From Sulfitobacter sp. D7 (GTDB lineage: Bacteria; Pseudomonadota; Alphaproteobacteria; Rhodobacterales; Rhodobacteraceae), in assembly GCF_003611275.1 (NCBI RefSeq), contig NZ_CP020694.1, positions 1,984,001-2,048,000 of the forward strand: a stretch of 64,000 nucleotides of DNA, in the 5' to 3' direction. Below, piece by piece: positions 55,474 to 64,000 of the stretch (the stretch's first letter is position 1; each line of letters starts with the position of its first letter). Below the pieces are notes generated by a model, which was given only the letters and a program-made list of their open reading frames with translations, ran no database searches and was not told the DNA's origin. A program made the position numbers and the translations under genes.

Positions 55474-56874
55474 TTCGATTTCCTCGTCCACATGGGCCAC
55501 GCGCACACCCGCCTTGGCCGAGGTCACAACGCCGAGGGATTTCAGTTTGCGGTGCAGGGCGCTGCGCTCCATCCCGACGAAATTTGCTGTCCGGCTGATG
55601 TTGCCGCCAAAGCGGTTGATCTGGGTCAGCAGATACTCCCGCTCGAAAGCCTCGCGCGCTTCGCGCAACGGCAGCGTTGCCAGCGCGCCGGAAAGCACCA
55701 CGCGCCCCTCATCGCCGCCGTTTTCCTCTTCGCCCGGCAGTTCACGGGCCTCGATCGGGCCGGTGCCATCCCCGAGGATCAGCACCCGCTCAACAAGGTT
55801 CTTAAGCTGGCGCACATTGCCGGGCCAGACCATCGTCTGCATCAGAGCAACGGCATCTTCGGTCAACGCACGCTGCGGCAGACCTTGGGAGGTGTTGAAC
55901 TCGGCGATGAAATGTTCGGCCAGCAGCGGAATATCCTCGCGCCGCTCCTCCAAGGACGGCACGGCAATCGGCACGACGTTCAGACGGTGATAGAGTTCCT
56001 GCCGGAAGGTATCTGCCTTGATCGCCTGATCCAGATCGCGGTTCGTCGAAGAGATCACCCGCAGATCGACGCGCACCTTGTCGGTCCCGCCCACGCGGGT
56101 GAACTGTTGGTCCACCAGCACCCGCAGGATTTTGGACTGGGTGCCAAGCGGCATGTCCGCGACCTCATCAAAGTAGATCACCCCGCCGTGGGCCTGCTCC
56201 AGCAGCCCCGGCTCGACCCCGCGGTCCGGCGTCTCCCGGCCAAAGAGCACCTCTTCCATCCGATCAGGCGCCACCCCGGCGCAGTTGACGGTGACAAAGG
56301 GCGCCGAGGCGCGGGCGGAATGGGCGTGGATATAGCGCGCCGCCACTTCCTTGCCCGACCCCGCGGGGCCAGTCAGCATCACGCGGCCATTGGATTTGGT
56401 CACCTTGTCAAGCTGGCCCAGCAAGGCGCGATAGGATGCGGAGGTGCCAATCATCTCCGAAGTCGCCACATCGCGGCGCTTGAGGTTCTGGTTCTCCCGG
56501 CGCAGGCGCGAGGTTTCCATTGCGCGGCGGATCACAACCAGCAATTGATCGATGTTAAAGGGCTTTTCGATGAAATCGTAAGCCCCTTGCTTGATCGCCG
56601 CCACGGCAATCTCGATATTGCCGTGGCCCGAGATAATCACCACCGGCACATCGGGATTGTCCCGTTTGACGGTCTTTAGAATATCGATCCCGTCCATCCG
56701 GCTGTCTTTCAACCAGATGTCGAGGATGATCAGCGCGGGCGCTTCCGTGTTGATCTCGGCCATCGTCTCATCAGAATTGCTGGCCAAGCGCGTGGCAAAG
56801 CCTTCATCCTCAAGGATGTCCGAGATCAACTCACGGATGTCGCGTTCGTCGTCTACAATCAGAATGTCACTCAT
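55462..56874 (-). CDS. ntrX: Response regulator NtrX
   Basis: NtrX is the response regulator paired with the membrane kinase NtrY; in alphaproteobacteria the pair influences nitrogen, redox and envelope functions. The 470-aa protein has a receiver domain (MSDILIVDDERDIRELI; phospho-Asp in LIILDIWLKDS, about residue 53), an AAA+ domain with Walker A GPAGSGKEVAARYIH and Walker B GGVIYFDEVADMP, and a Fis-type HTH (NISRTANFVGMERSALHRKL). The GAFTGA loop needed to drive sigma-54 is absent. The start overlaps the ntrY stop by eight bases. Confidence 0.95.
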   Translation of the reverse strand: MSDILIVDDERDIRELISDILEDEGFATRLASNSDETMAEINTEAPALIILDIWLKDSRMDGIDILKTVKRDNPDVPVVIISGHGNIEIAVAAIKQGAYDFIEKPFNIDQLLVVIRRAMETSRLRRENQNLKRRDVATSEMIGTSASYRALLGQLDKVTKSNGRVMLTGPAGSGKEVAARYIHAHSARASAPFVTVNCAGVAPDRMEEVLFGRETPDRGVEPGLLEQAHGGVIYFDEVADMPLGTQSKILRVLVDQQFTRVGGTDKVRVDLRVISSTNRDLDQAIKADTFRQELYHRLNVVPIAVPSLEERREDIPLLAEHFIAEFNTSQGLPQRALTEDAVALMQTMVWPGNVRQLKNLVERVLILGDGTGPIEARELPGEEENGGDEGRVVLSGALATLPLREAREAFEREYLLTQINRFGGNISRTANFVGMERSALHRKLKSLGVVTSAKAGVRVAHVDEEIEAAG

Positions 56875-59122
56875 CTGCCTTATCCCCTTGGTCTGTCGTT
56901 GCGTCGATGGCCAAGGGCAGTGAAATGACTGCCATGGCACCGTGATGGTCTTGCCCGTCGAATGCGGGCGCGGTTTCGAGCGTCAGGCTGCCGCCGTGTT
57001 CCTCGATAATCTTTTTGACGATGGGCAGGCCCAGTCCGGTGCCCTCGCTGCGCGTGGTCACATAGGGCTCGAACAGCCGCGCGCGGTCTTCGGGCAGGCC
57101 GATGCCGTTGTCGGCGATGGTCAGCCGCAAAAGCCGGTTTTCCGGTGTTAGCGTCACGCGAATTTGCGGCACATGCCCCTCGGGCGTGCCTTCTTTCTTC
57201 AGGCTTTCAATGGCTTCGCCCGCGTTCTTGATCAGGTTGGTCAGCGCCTGCGAGATCATCGTGCCGTCGATATTGGCCATGACCGGCTGCGTGGGCAGGT
57301 CAAGCTTGATCACCACCTCTTCCTGCCTGCTTTGCTGAAGCAACACGGCATCGCGCAGCAATTGCCGGATGTCCTGACGGCTGGTTTCCGGCTCGGGCAT
57401 CCGCGCGAATTTTGAGAATTCGTCGACGATGCGCCGCAGGTCGCCGGTTTGGCGGATGATCACCCCGGTCATTTGTTCCAGCGCGTCGTCATCGCCCTCG
57501 GCCATTTTGGGGCCGAACTTGCGGCGGATGCGCTCGGCACTCAACTGGATGGGCGTCAACGGGTTCTTGATCTCATGGGCAATCCGGCGCGCCACGTCGC
57601 CCCAAGCGGCCATGCGCTGCGCGCTGACCAGATCGGTCACATCGTCAAAGGCCACCACATAGCCTTCAAGATCGCCATCCTTGGACCGCCGGGTCGCCAT
57701 GCGCACCAAGAGGTTCTCCATCGCCCCTTGGCGCGAGACTTTAATCTCCGCCTGCGCCACTTCGTCCGACGCGGCCTTCACCGTCTCGAACAGCGGCCCG
57801 AACTCCGGCACGGCAAGGGTCAGCGGCAAGCTTTGCTGATCTTCCGACCAGTCCAGCAGCCGCATGGCAGAGCGGTTCACGAAGGTGACGCGCCCCTCCG
57901 GGTCAAGCCCCACAACGCCCGAGGTCACCGAGCTTAGCACGGAATCGAACAACCGGCGACGGCGCTCGATCTGGTCGGTATTTTCCAACAGCGTCTCGCG
58001 CTGACCCTTCAGCTGCCGGGTCATCTGGTTGAAGTAACGCCCCAGCATGGCAATTTCGTCATCGCCCTCTTCTTCGCGGACCTGCACGTTCAGATCACCC
58101 GCACCCACCTGTTGCGCGGCGCCGGTTAAGCGCCCAACCGGGCCGGAAAGCCGTTCGGCAAACCACAGGCCCAGCCAAACGGCGGCCAGAATGAGGATCA
58201 CCGCAAAGCCCAGATAAACAAGGGCAAATTCGAACAGCAGCCGCCCGCGTTCGGACTCAAGCTGTTGGTACAGGCGCACCGTTTCTTTGGTCTCATCCAG
58301 CAGCGCCAGAATCTCACCATCAACCGCGCGGGAGACATAGAGGAAACGATCGACATAGGCGTCCATCGGCACCAGCGCGCGGAATTCATTGTTGGGCCAG
58401 TCCTCGATGACCAAAAGGCCCTCGTCACTGGCGGTATCAAGCTGCGCCTCGGTGGGTGCTTCGAAATCAAAGAGATAGGACCGATCCCCCCGCGCCCGGA
58501 TCTGCGCGGTGCTGTCGATCAGAAACGCCTCGCGCAGGCCGCGCTGAATTTGCCGCTGGCCCTCGCCCAAAAGCTCACTGTCGCTAAGGTTGATGCCCTG
58601 CGCGCGGGCGCTGTCGATGCTGCGGGCAAGGGTCTGCGCGTCCAATATCAGGGCCTCGCGCTGCTCGGCCTCATAGGCTTCGGCCGCCGCGAGCGATGAG
58701 CCGACCACGCCGCTGACCCGGTCAGAAAACCAGCCCTCAAGCCCCACGTTCACCGTAAGCCCTGCAAAAATCGCCACCGTGACGGTCGGGATCAGCGCCA
58801 TCAGGGCAAAGACGCCCGTCAACCGCAGGTGCAACCGAGAGCCAGCCGATTTGGCGCGGCGCGCCGAGATCAGCCGCCCGACCTGAATGAGAACCAGCGC
58901 CGCCACCAGCAGCACATAGACCAGATCGGACAACAGAATGAGCCGCAGGTTGAGCGTATCCGCCCCCTGCCCCAAAGGCCCGAGTGCCAGATAGGTCGCA
59001 AGCGCCAAAACCGGCCCCAGCACCACCAGCCCAAAGGTGGACCAATTGCGCAGCCGCTTGACTCGCCTGAGACGCCCCAACCGTTCGAGCTTGAACCTGC
59101 GTGACCGGGTTGCCACCCGCAT
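56867..59122 (-). CDS. ntrY: Membrane sensor kinase NtrY
   Basis: NtrY is the membrane histidine kinase for NtrX. The 751-aa protein has three or four N-terminal helices (LVVLGPVLALATYLALGPLG; LLSDLVYVLLVAALVLIQVG; LTGVFALMALIPTVTVAIFAG), a periplasmic region, another helix (LLFEFALVYLGFAVILILAAVWLGL), a HAMP domain, a PAS domain, a DHp with the phospho-His in [18 protein letters not shown], and an HATPase (EGTGLGLPIVKKIIEEHGG). ATG 59122 has its GAGG site almost touching it; the in-frame GTG at 59116 fits better at 7 nt. A GNRA-capped hairpin lies just upstream. Confidence 0.95.
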   Translation of the reverse strand: MRVATRSRRFKLERLGRLRRVKRLRNWSTFGLVVLGPVLALATYLALGPLGQGADTLNLRLILLSDLVYVLLVAALVLIQVGRLISARRAKSAGSRLHLRLTGVFALMALIPTVTVAIFAGLTVNVGLEGWFSDRVSGVVGSSLAAAEAYEAEQREALILDAQTLARSIDSARAQGINLSDSELLGEGQRQIQRGLREAFLIDSTAQIRARGDRSYLFDFEAPTEAQLDTASDEGLLVIEDWPNNEFRALVPMDAYVDRFLYVSRAVDGEILALLDETKETVRLYQQLESERGRLLFEFALVYLGFAVILILAAVWLGLWFAERLSGPVGRLTGAAQQVGAGDLNVQVREEEGDDEIAMLGRYFNQMTRQLKGQRETLLENTDQIERRRRLFDSVLSSVTSGVVGLDPEGRVTFVNRSAMRLLDWSEDQQSLPLTLAVPEFGPLFETVKAASDEVAQAEIKVSRQGAMENLLVRMATRRSKDGDLEGYVVAFDDVTDLVSAQRMAAWGDVARRIAHEIKNPLTPIQLSAERIRRKFGPKMAEGDDDALEQMTGVIIRQTGDLRRIVDEFSKFARMPEPETSRQDIRQLLRDAVLLQQSRQEEVVIKLDLPTQPVMANIDGTMISQALTNLIKNAGEAIESLKKEGTPEGHVPQIRVTLTPENRLLRLTIADNGIGLPEDRARLFEPYVTTRSEGTGLGLPIVKKIIEEHGGSLTLETAPAFDGQDHHGAMAVISLPLAIDATTDQGDKADE

Positions 59123-59137
59123 ACCTCACCGATGTTG

Positions 59138-59155
59138 TGATGCATTGCTGCATCA
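59138..59155 (-). other. GNRA-capped hairpin in the ntrC-ntrY spacer
   Basis: On the minus strand a 7-bp stem TGATGCA/TGCATCA closes a GCAA tetraloop, ending about 15 nt before the ntrY start. The 95-bp spacer also holds GCCAC/GTGGC just after the ntrC stop. No U-tract follows either, so these may be processing or translational-control structures. Confidence 0.4.
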
Positions 59156-59217
59156 ACCGCCATATTATGTGGTCCTGAACAGGAGAGTACCCCGATGGCC
59201 ACTGTTATGTGGCTCTT

Positions 59218-60597
59218 TTACATCATCTTGCGGCCCCGTGTCACCTCAATATCGAGGTCGGTGATCTTCTTACGCAAAGTATTTCGGTTAATTCCCAGCA
59301 AAGCGGCACATTTAGCTTGGTTCCCTGCCGTCGCGGCAAGCGCGATTTCGATCATCGGCAGTTCAACTTCGCGCAGGATCCGCGCGTAAAGCCCCGGAGG
59401 CGGCAGCATGGTGCCGTGCAGGTCGAAATAACGCTGCAAATGACGCTCGACCGAGGCACCCAGCCGTTCGGTATCGGCCTCGGTCTGCATCGGTGCCGGA
59501 CCACTTTGTGCGCCCAGCAACTGCTCGGCCTCGCTCGCCGTGATCTCGGCCGCTTGGCTGGCCAGTGCCAGTTGCCGCATGGCATGTTCCAATTGGCGCA
59601 CATTGCCCGGCCATGGAAACTTCAGCAAGATTTGCGCGGCCTTGTCCGACAGTTTGCGCGGTGACGCAGGCCCGGGGTTGGCACGTGCCAAGAAATGATC
59701 GGCCAAAAGCGGGATGTCCTCCACCCGGTCCCGCAGTGCAGGCACTTCGAGGGTCGCCCCCGACAGGCGGTAATAGAGATCGCGGCGCAGCTTGCCTTCT
59801 TGCATCGCCGCATCCAGATCGCTTTGGCTGGTGGCCATGAATCGCGGCGCGTCTTCGCCCGGCGCATCCATCATCCGCACCAGACGGGCTTGAATATCTT
59901 GGGGGAAATCCGCGATTTCGTCGATCATCAAGGTGCCACCGCCAACCCGCGCCAACACCCGCGAAGGGCCTTCGATATCGGCAAGATCGGCATCCGTCAC
60001 GGTCACGAACGGCAGGCTGCGCCGGTCTGAGAAGTCGTGAATCGCCCGCGCGATCAGCGATTTGCCCGAGCCGCTTTCGCCCCAGATAAGCACCGGCAGA
60101 TCGGTGTTCATCACCCGTGCCACGGTGCGGTAGAGCGCCTGCATCACCGGGGTCCGGCCAATCATCGGCAGATCGTCACGCTCGGCGTCGATCTCGGCAC
60201 CGTCGTCGGCAGCGGCCTTGCGGCTGAGCGTCGTGCGCTGCTCCAACGCCCGAGCGGTGCGCTTCATCAGATCCGGCAAGTCGAAAGGTTTGGGCAGATA
60301 GTCAAAGGCTTCGGCCTCTGCCGCCTTGATCGCGGTCATGATGGTGTTCTGCGCCGAGATCACGATCACCGGCAAGCCGGGTCGGTCCTGCGCGATTTTC
60401 GGGAGCATCTCCAACCCGTTGCCATCGGGCATGACCACGTCAGAGATCACCGCGTCGCCCTTGCCCTCGCTGACCCATCGCATCAGGGTGGTCAGGCTTG
60501 AAGTGGCATGAACCTTGCAGCCCGCGCGGGTCAGCGCTTGGGTCAGAACGGTGCGGATCGTGCGGTCGTCATCGGCGACGAGGATGGTGCCATCCAT
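59218..60597 (-). CDS. ntrC: Nitrogen response regulator NtrC (sigma-54-motif-less type)
   Basis: NtrC is the DNA-binding regulator of nitrogen assimilation. The 459-aa protein has a receiver ([14 protein letters not shown]; phospho-Asp in [13 protein letters not shown], about residue 54), a AAA+ domain with Walker [18 protein letters not shown] and Walker [14 protein letters not shown], and a Fis-type HTH ([20 protein letters not shown]). About 25 residues are missing between the two Walker motifs, removing the GAFTGA sigma-54 loop. This matches Rhodobacter capsulatus NtrC, known to activate sigma-70 polymerase. It follows ntrB by 1 bp. Confidence 0.95.
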   Translation of the reverse strand: MDGTILVADDDRTIRTVLTQALTRAGCKVHATSSLTTLMRWVSEGKGDAVISDVVMPDGNGLEMLPKIAQDRPGLPVIVISAQNTIMTAIKAAEAEAFDYLPKPFDLPDLMKRTARALEQRTTLSRKAAADDGAEIDAERDDLPMIGRTPVMQALYRTVARVMNTDLPVLIWGESGSGKSLIARAIHDFSDRRSLPFVTVTDADLADIEGPSRVLARVGGGTLMIDEIADFPQDIQARLVRMMDAPGEDAPRFMATSQSDLDAAMQEGKLRRDLYYRLSGATLEVPALRDRVEDIPLLADHFLARANPGPASPRKLSDKAAQILLKFPWPGNVRQLEHAMRQLALASQAAEITASEAEQLLGAQSGPAPMQTEADTERLGASVERHLQRYFDLHGTMLPPPGLYARILREVELPMIEIALAATAGNQAKCAALLGINRNTLRKKITDLDIEVTRGRKMM

Positions 60598-60598
60598 G

Positions 60599-61684
60599 TC
60601 AATTCTCCTTGAGGGCAGCGGCGCCTGCGCGCGGCAGCGAAATGCGGAATGCGGTTCGACCGGGGGCGGAACTGACTGAAATCCAGCCTCCGTGGTCTGA
60701 AATAATTTTACTCACCAAGGCGAGGCCCAGCCCGGTGCCATTCTCCCGGCCCGAGACGAAGGGATCGAAAACATCGGCGCGGATATGATCCGGCAGGCCG
60801 GGGCCATCGTCAATCACCTCGATCTGTAGGGGCAGCGGCTGGCCATCCCCATCGGCGCGGCGCAACTGGAACCCGTGTTCATAAAAGCTGCGCAGCCGGA
60901 TGGTGCCCCCCGCCGCGCCCGCCGCCTCAGCCGCGTTGCGGATGAGGTTCAGCAAGACCTGCAAAAGTTGGTCCTTATCACCAAGCGCGGGCGGCAGAGA
61001 GGGGTCGTAATCCTCGGTGATTTTCATCTTTGAGCCGAAGCCCAACAGCGCCGACCGCCGCGCGCGGTCCAGCACATCATGCAGGTTCACCGGCTTGCGC
61101 TCGGGCGCCATGAGGTTGCCAAATTGCTCGACCTGCTCCAGCAGTTTCACGATGCGCCGGCTTTCGGCAACGATGAGATCGGTCAGTTCCAGATCACTTT
61201 TGGACAGGTTCATCGACAAAAGCTGCGCCGCGCCGGTGATCCCGGCCAAAGGGTTCTTGATCTCATGGGCCAGCATCTCGGCCATGCCGATGGCGGATTT
61301 GGCGGCGGATTTTACGCTGTGATCTTGGGTGATGCGCCCGGCCAATTCGCGCGGGGTGATCATCAGAACCATCTCCCCCGCCCCGCCCACCAGCGGCGCA
61401 ATCTGCAAGCCGCATTGCAAAGGCGCGCGCTGCATCGCGCCGACATCCACGTCATTCACGAACAGCGGCGTGCCCTGCAGCCGCGCACGGGCAAACGCGG
61501 CCTCAAGCGGGTGATCCACCGCGATCAACTTCCAGATCGACTGGCCAATCGTGGCGCGGGCCGAGGCATTGAGGAAGCCTTCGGCGGAAGGGTTCAAATC
61601 CGCGACCCGGTCGTCGGCGCTGACGATAAAGGCAGGCACCGGCAAAGAGGTCCAAACCTGCCGCTCAGGTATCTCGGCCCTCAT
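60599..61684 (-). CDS. ntrB: Nitrogen sensor kinase NtrB
   Basis: NtrB is the cytoplasmic PII-controlled histidine kinase and phosphatase for NtrC. The 361-aa protein has an N-terminal PAS domain ([25 protein letters not shown]... in the first 60 residues), a DHp with the phospho-His in [20 protein letters not shown] (about residue 141), and an HATPase domain ([28 protein letters not shown]). There are no membrane helices. The ATG overlaps the dusB stop by four bases. Confidence 0.95.
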   Translation of the reverse strand: MRAEIPERQVWTSLPVPAFIVSADDRVADLNPSAEGFLNASARATIGQSIWKLIAVDHPLEAAFARARLQGTPLFVNDVDVGAMQRAPLQCGLQIAPLVGGAGEMVLMITPRELAGRITQDHSVKSAAKSAIGMAEMLAHEIKNPLAGITGAAQLLSMNLSKSDLELTDLIVAESRRIVKLLEQVEQFGNLMAPERKPVNLHDVLDRARRSALLGFGSKMKITEDYDPSLPPALGDKDQLLQVLLNLIRNAAEAAGAAGGTIRLRSFYEHGFQLRRADGDGQPLPLQIEVIDDGPGLPDHIRADVFDPFVSGRENGTGLGLALVSKIISDHGGWISVSSAPGRTAFRISLPRAGAAALKEN

Positions 61685-62673
61685 GCCGCGACCGGAGGTT
61701 GAGCCGCCGCGGCGTCGTACTGCATAGCCTCTGCGATCAGATCAAAGGTGGTTTTCACCTCCCCCGCCGTCAGCAGGGCGCGGCGCAGATCGGCGGGGGT
61801 GGCGCAATGGTCCATATACCAGCCCAAATGCTTGCGGGCGACTTTGGCCCCCAGATTGACCCCGTAAAAACGCAGCATCTCGTCGTAATGTTCGGCCACC
61901 ATCTGGGCCATTGCGGCCCCTTTGGGGATCATCGGTTTGGCGCGTCCGTGCAGGTCATGCGCGATTTGCGCCAGCAGCCAAGGCCGCCCCTGCGCGCCGC
62001 GCCCGACCATCACACCATCTGCGCCCGACAGCCGCAGGGCTTGGCGTGCCTCATCGCTGCCAGTGATATCGCCATTGGCGATGACGGGGACGCGCACCGT
62101 TTCTTTCACCGTCCGTATCGCGGCCCAATCGGCGCGGCCCTTGTAGAACTGACAGCGCGTGCGCCCGTGAATTGTGATCATCTGCACGCCCGCATCCTCG
62201 GCCCGTTTGGCGATGGGTGCGGCGTTGAGCATATTGTCGTCCCAGCCGAGCCGGGTTTTGAGTGTCACAGGCACGTTGACCGCGCCCACAACCGCCTCAA
62301 TTAGCCGCAGCGCGTGATCAGGCGTCTTCATCAGCGCCGAGCCCGAGGCGCCCTGCGTCACTTTCTTGGCCGGGCAGCCCATGTTGATGTCGATGATCCG
62401 CGCACCCATCGCCTCGACCATCCGTGCGGCTTCGGCCATCGGTCCGGCCTCGCGCCCCGCGAGCTGGACGGAGGTGCCGATGACATCCAACCCCAACTCT
62501 GCCTTCTCTCGGGTACCGGGGCGGCGGCTGAGCAGTTCTTGGCTGGCGACCATCTCCGACACGACCAAACCGGCCCCGAATCGCGCCACGAGGCTGCGAT
62601 AGGGCAGATCGGTGATCCCCGCCATCGGGGCGAGGAATACCGGAGGGTCGAATGTCAGGGGGTCGGCGGTCAC
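61681..62673 (-). CDS. dusB: tRNA-dihydrouridine synthase DusB (NifR3)
   Basis: DusB is an FMN-dependent enzyme that reduces uridines to dihydrouridine in tRNA; it was first named NifR3 because it heads the ntrBC operon. The 330-aa protein has the FMN-site VFLAPMAGITDLPYRSL, INMGCPAKKVTQGASGSALM with the catalytic cysteine, TIHGRTRCQFYKGRADW and VMVGRGAQGRPWLL. The GTG start at 62673 has AAGGA 8 nt upstream. It begins the dusB-ntrB-ntrC-ntrY-ntrX block. Confidence 0.95.
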   Translation of the reverse strand: MTADPLTFDPPVFLAPMAGITDLPYRSLVARFGAGLVVSEMVASQELLSRRPGTREKAELGLDVIGTSVQLAGREAGPMAEAARMVEAMGARIIDINMGCPAKKVTQGASGSALMKTPDHALRLIEAVVGAVNVPVTLKTRLGWDDNMLNAAPIAKRAEDAGVQMITIHGRTRCQFYKGRADWAAIRTVKETVRVPVIANGDITGSDEARQALRLSGADGVMVGRGAQGRPWLLAQIAHDLHGRAKPMIPKGAAMAQMVAEHYDEMLRFYGVNLGAKVARKHLGWYMDHCATPADLRRALLTAGEVKTTFDLIAEAMQYDAAAAQPPVAA

Positions 62674-62700
62674 GTGCTTAATCCTTGTGCGGTCCCTTGC

Positions 62701-62729
62701 TGTGTAGCTCTGCCACGGGGTGACCTCAA
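62701..62729 (-). promoter_or_regulatory. Candidate promoter of the dusB-ntr operon
   Basis: TTGAGG (62729-62724) and TACACA (62706-62701) with a 17-bp spacer lie about 28 bp upstream of the dusB GTG. Both hexamers are weak matches. Confidence 0.35.
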
Positions 62730-62794
62730 TGAAACTAGCCTGAAAAGCAGCTATGCGCCAAGCAACTGCTTATTTTTTAGGCAGCCACCCCAGA

Positions 62795-62823
62795 TTGCAC
62801 CCCGCCGCCGCATTGCCTAGACA
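62795..62823 (+). promoter_or_regulatory. Candidate ispDF promoter
   Basis: TTGCAC (62795-62800) and TAGACA (62818-62823) with a 17-bp spacer lie about 35 bp upstream of the ispDF ATG. It would give a short leader of about 28 nt. Confidence 0.4.
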
Positions 62824-62857
62824 GGGCCATGTTCACCACGTTTTCCAGATTGCCCGC

Positions 62858-63988
62858 ATGAGTATCGCAGCTTTGATCGTCGCCGCAGGGCGCGGCAGCC
62901 GCGCGGGCGGTCCGCAGCCAAAACAATGGCAGGCGCTGGCGGGGGCGCGTGTGATCGATCACACCCTCGCCGTGTTTCGCACCCTACCCCAGATCACCGA
63001 AATCGTGCTGGTGCTGCACGAAGACGACATGGATCAAGCCGAGGCATTTGCGGCCCAAGGCGTTACCGTCACCACCGGCGGGGCGGAGCGTGCGGCCTCG
63101 GTCCAACGCGGGCTTGCGGCCATTCGGCACGCGGAGAAGGTGTTGATCCATGACGCCGCGCGGCCCTGCGTTTCGGCCCAGATCATTGCTGGCGTGATTG
63201 ATGCGCTCGACCAGCATCAAGCCGCCGCACCGGGCCTGCCGGTCACCGACGCGCTTTGGCAGGGCGCGGATGGCCGCGTCACCGGCACGCAAGACCGCAG
63301 CGCCCTTTTCGCCGCGCAGACGCCGCAGGGCTTTGACCTTGCCGCGATCCGCGCGGCCCACGCCACCTACGACGGCCAAGCGGCAGATGATGTCGAAGTC
63401 GCCCGCGCGGCGGGCCTGACCGTTGCCATCACCCAAGGCAGCGCCGATAACCTGAAAATCACCCGGCCCGAGGATTTTGCCCGCGCCGCCCGCATATTGG
63501 AGACCCGCATGGACATTCGCACCGGCAACGGATTTGACGTGCACGCCTTTGGCCCCGGAGATCACGTGACCCTCTGCGGCCTCGACATTCCCCACACCCA
63601 CGGGCTAGTCGGCCATTCTGACGCCGATGTGGCGCTGCACACGGTCACTGACGCGATCTATGGCGCGCTGGCACGGGGCGACATCGGCCAGCACTTCCCG
63701 CCGAGCGATCCGCAGTGGAAAGGCGCGCGCAGTGATATCTTTCTGCGCCATGCCGCGCAGATGGCCCGCGATATGGGATTTACGCTGACCCACGTTGATT
63801 GCACGCTGATCTGCGAAACCCCTAAGATTGGCCCCCATGTGGAGCCGATGCGCGCCTCTATGGCCGAGATGCTAGGGCTTGAGGTCTACCGCGTATCCGT
63901 CAAAGCGACAACAAGCGAGCGCCTCGGCTTTACCGGACGTGGCGAAGGCATTGCCTGTATGGCCACAGCAACATTGGTGAAATCATGA
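62858..63988 (+). CDS. ispDF: Fused IspD-IspF isoprenoid enzyme
   Basis: This is a bifunctional MEP-pathway enzyme, typical of alphaproteobacteria. The IspD part (about residues 1-215) is the MEP cytidylyltransferase, with [14 protein letters not shown] and the family's [11 protein letters not shown]. The IspF part starts near residue 218 and is the MEcPP synthase, with metal ligands in GFDVHAF and the downstream His of [16 protein letters not shown], then [12 protein letters not shown] and the ending [19 protein letters not shown]. The 376-aa length is normal. The ATG is at 62858. The next gene begins inside its stop codon. Confidence 0.96.
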   Translation: MSIAALIVAAGRGSRAGGPQPKQWQALAGARVIDHTLAVFRTLPQITEIVLVLHEDDMDQAEAFAAQGVTVTTGGAERAASVQRGLAAIRHAEKVLIHDAARPCVSAQIIAGVIDALDQHQAAAPGLPVTDALWQGADGRVTGTQDRSALFAAQTPQGFDLAAIRAAHATYDGQAADDVEVARAAGLTVAITQGSADNLKITRPEDFARAARILETRMDIRTGNGFDVHAFGPGDHVTLCGLDIPHTHGLVGHSDADVALHTVTDAIYGALARGDIGQHFPPSDPQWKGARSDIFLRHAAQMARDMGFTLTHVDCTLICETPKIGPHVEPMRASMAEMLGLEVYRVSVKATTSERLGFTGRGEGIACMATATLVKS

Positions 63989-64000
63989 CCCCTGCTCATC
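63985..64000 (+). CDS. Start of the next gene (product not identifiable)
   Basis: An ATG at 63985 overlaps the ispDF stop (ATGA) and opens a frame reading MTPAH to the window end. The overlap resembles the coupled starts elsewhere in this window. In related genomes pgpA or a similar gene follows ispDF, but five codons are too few to identify it. Confidence 0.35.

Overview
The window is about 64 kb of dense chromosomal DNA. It most likely comes from a Roseobacter-group alphaproteobacterium (Rhodobacterales, Sulfitobacter/Roseobacter-like). The evidence for this is: the dusB-ntrB-ntrC-ntrY-ntrX block followed by trkA/trkH and hfq-hflX; a fused ispDF; the CckA/CtrA cell-cycle kinase with CtrA-type boxes; an alphaproteobacterial SOS box (GTTC-N7-GTTC) at recA; Usg; a magnesium-type HemB; and an NtrC without the sigma-54 contact motif. 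No prophage, insertion sequence, CRISPR array, rRNA operon or plasmid gene was seen. One tRNA (Gly-CCC) is present.

Layout, left to right. 1-8 kb: 5' part of alaS, recA with its SOS box, a sulfotransferase-like gene, cckA under a CtrA box, an RsmB-type rRNA methyltransferase and guaB. 8-15 kb: a RACo-type corrinoid-protein activator with a SAM methyltransferase, tRNA-Gly, a CHASE-domain histidine kinase and a DmdB-like acyl-CoA ligase. 15-20 kb: the zwf-pgl-pgi operon (entry to the Entner-Doudoroff/pentose phosphate routes), an orphan radical SAM gene and usg. 20-27 kb: gyrA, a small exported protein under a second CtrA box, an M32 carboxypeptidase with ctaA, a rod-like inverted repeat, and trmJ. 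27-34 kb: a degenerate ThiE homologue, head-to-head HupE/UreJ and DUF4198 genes (probable Ni/Co handling), psuK-psuG, a DUF502 protein, and patatin with bdhA. 35-39 kb: a likely small RNA or attenuator leader with back-to-back promoters, a peptide-type solute-binding protein, an XRE-cupin regulator, a DsbA-family protein and a frameshifted Bcr/CflA exporter.

39-50 kb: mfd, a small membrane protein, hemB, a YSC84-type lipoprotein, a beta-hydroxyacid dehydrogenase, a penicillin-acylase-family hydrolase, an RluE-type pseudouridine synthase and a DUF2177 protein. 50-64 kb: hfq-hflX, trkA-trkH, an unknown lipoprotein, the complete nitrogen two-component block, ispDF and the first codons of the next gene.

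Four-base ATGA overlaps mark many translationally coupled pairs: zwf/pgl, psuK/psuG, hfq/hflX, dusB/ntrB, acylase/rluE, RACo/methyltransferase and ispDF/next gene. Most of the window is housekeeping. The observations most worth checking are regulatory or structural: the 75-nt minus-strand transcript unit upstream of bdhA, the rod-like repeat between trmJ and ctaA, two CtrA boxes with matching architecture, overlapping divergent start codons at 29.57 kb, and a CCC-C frameshift early in an exporter gene.
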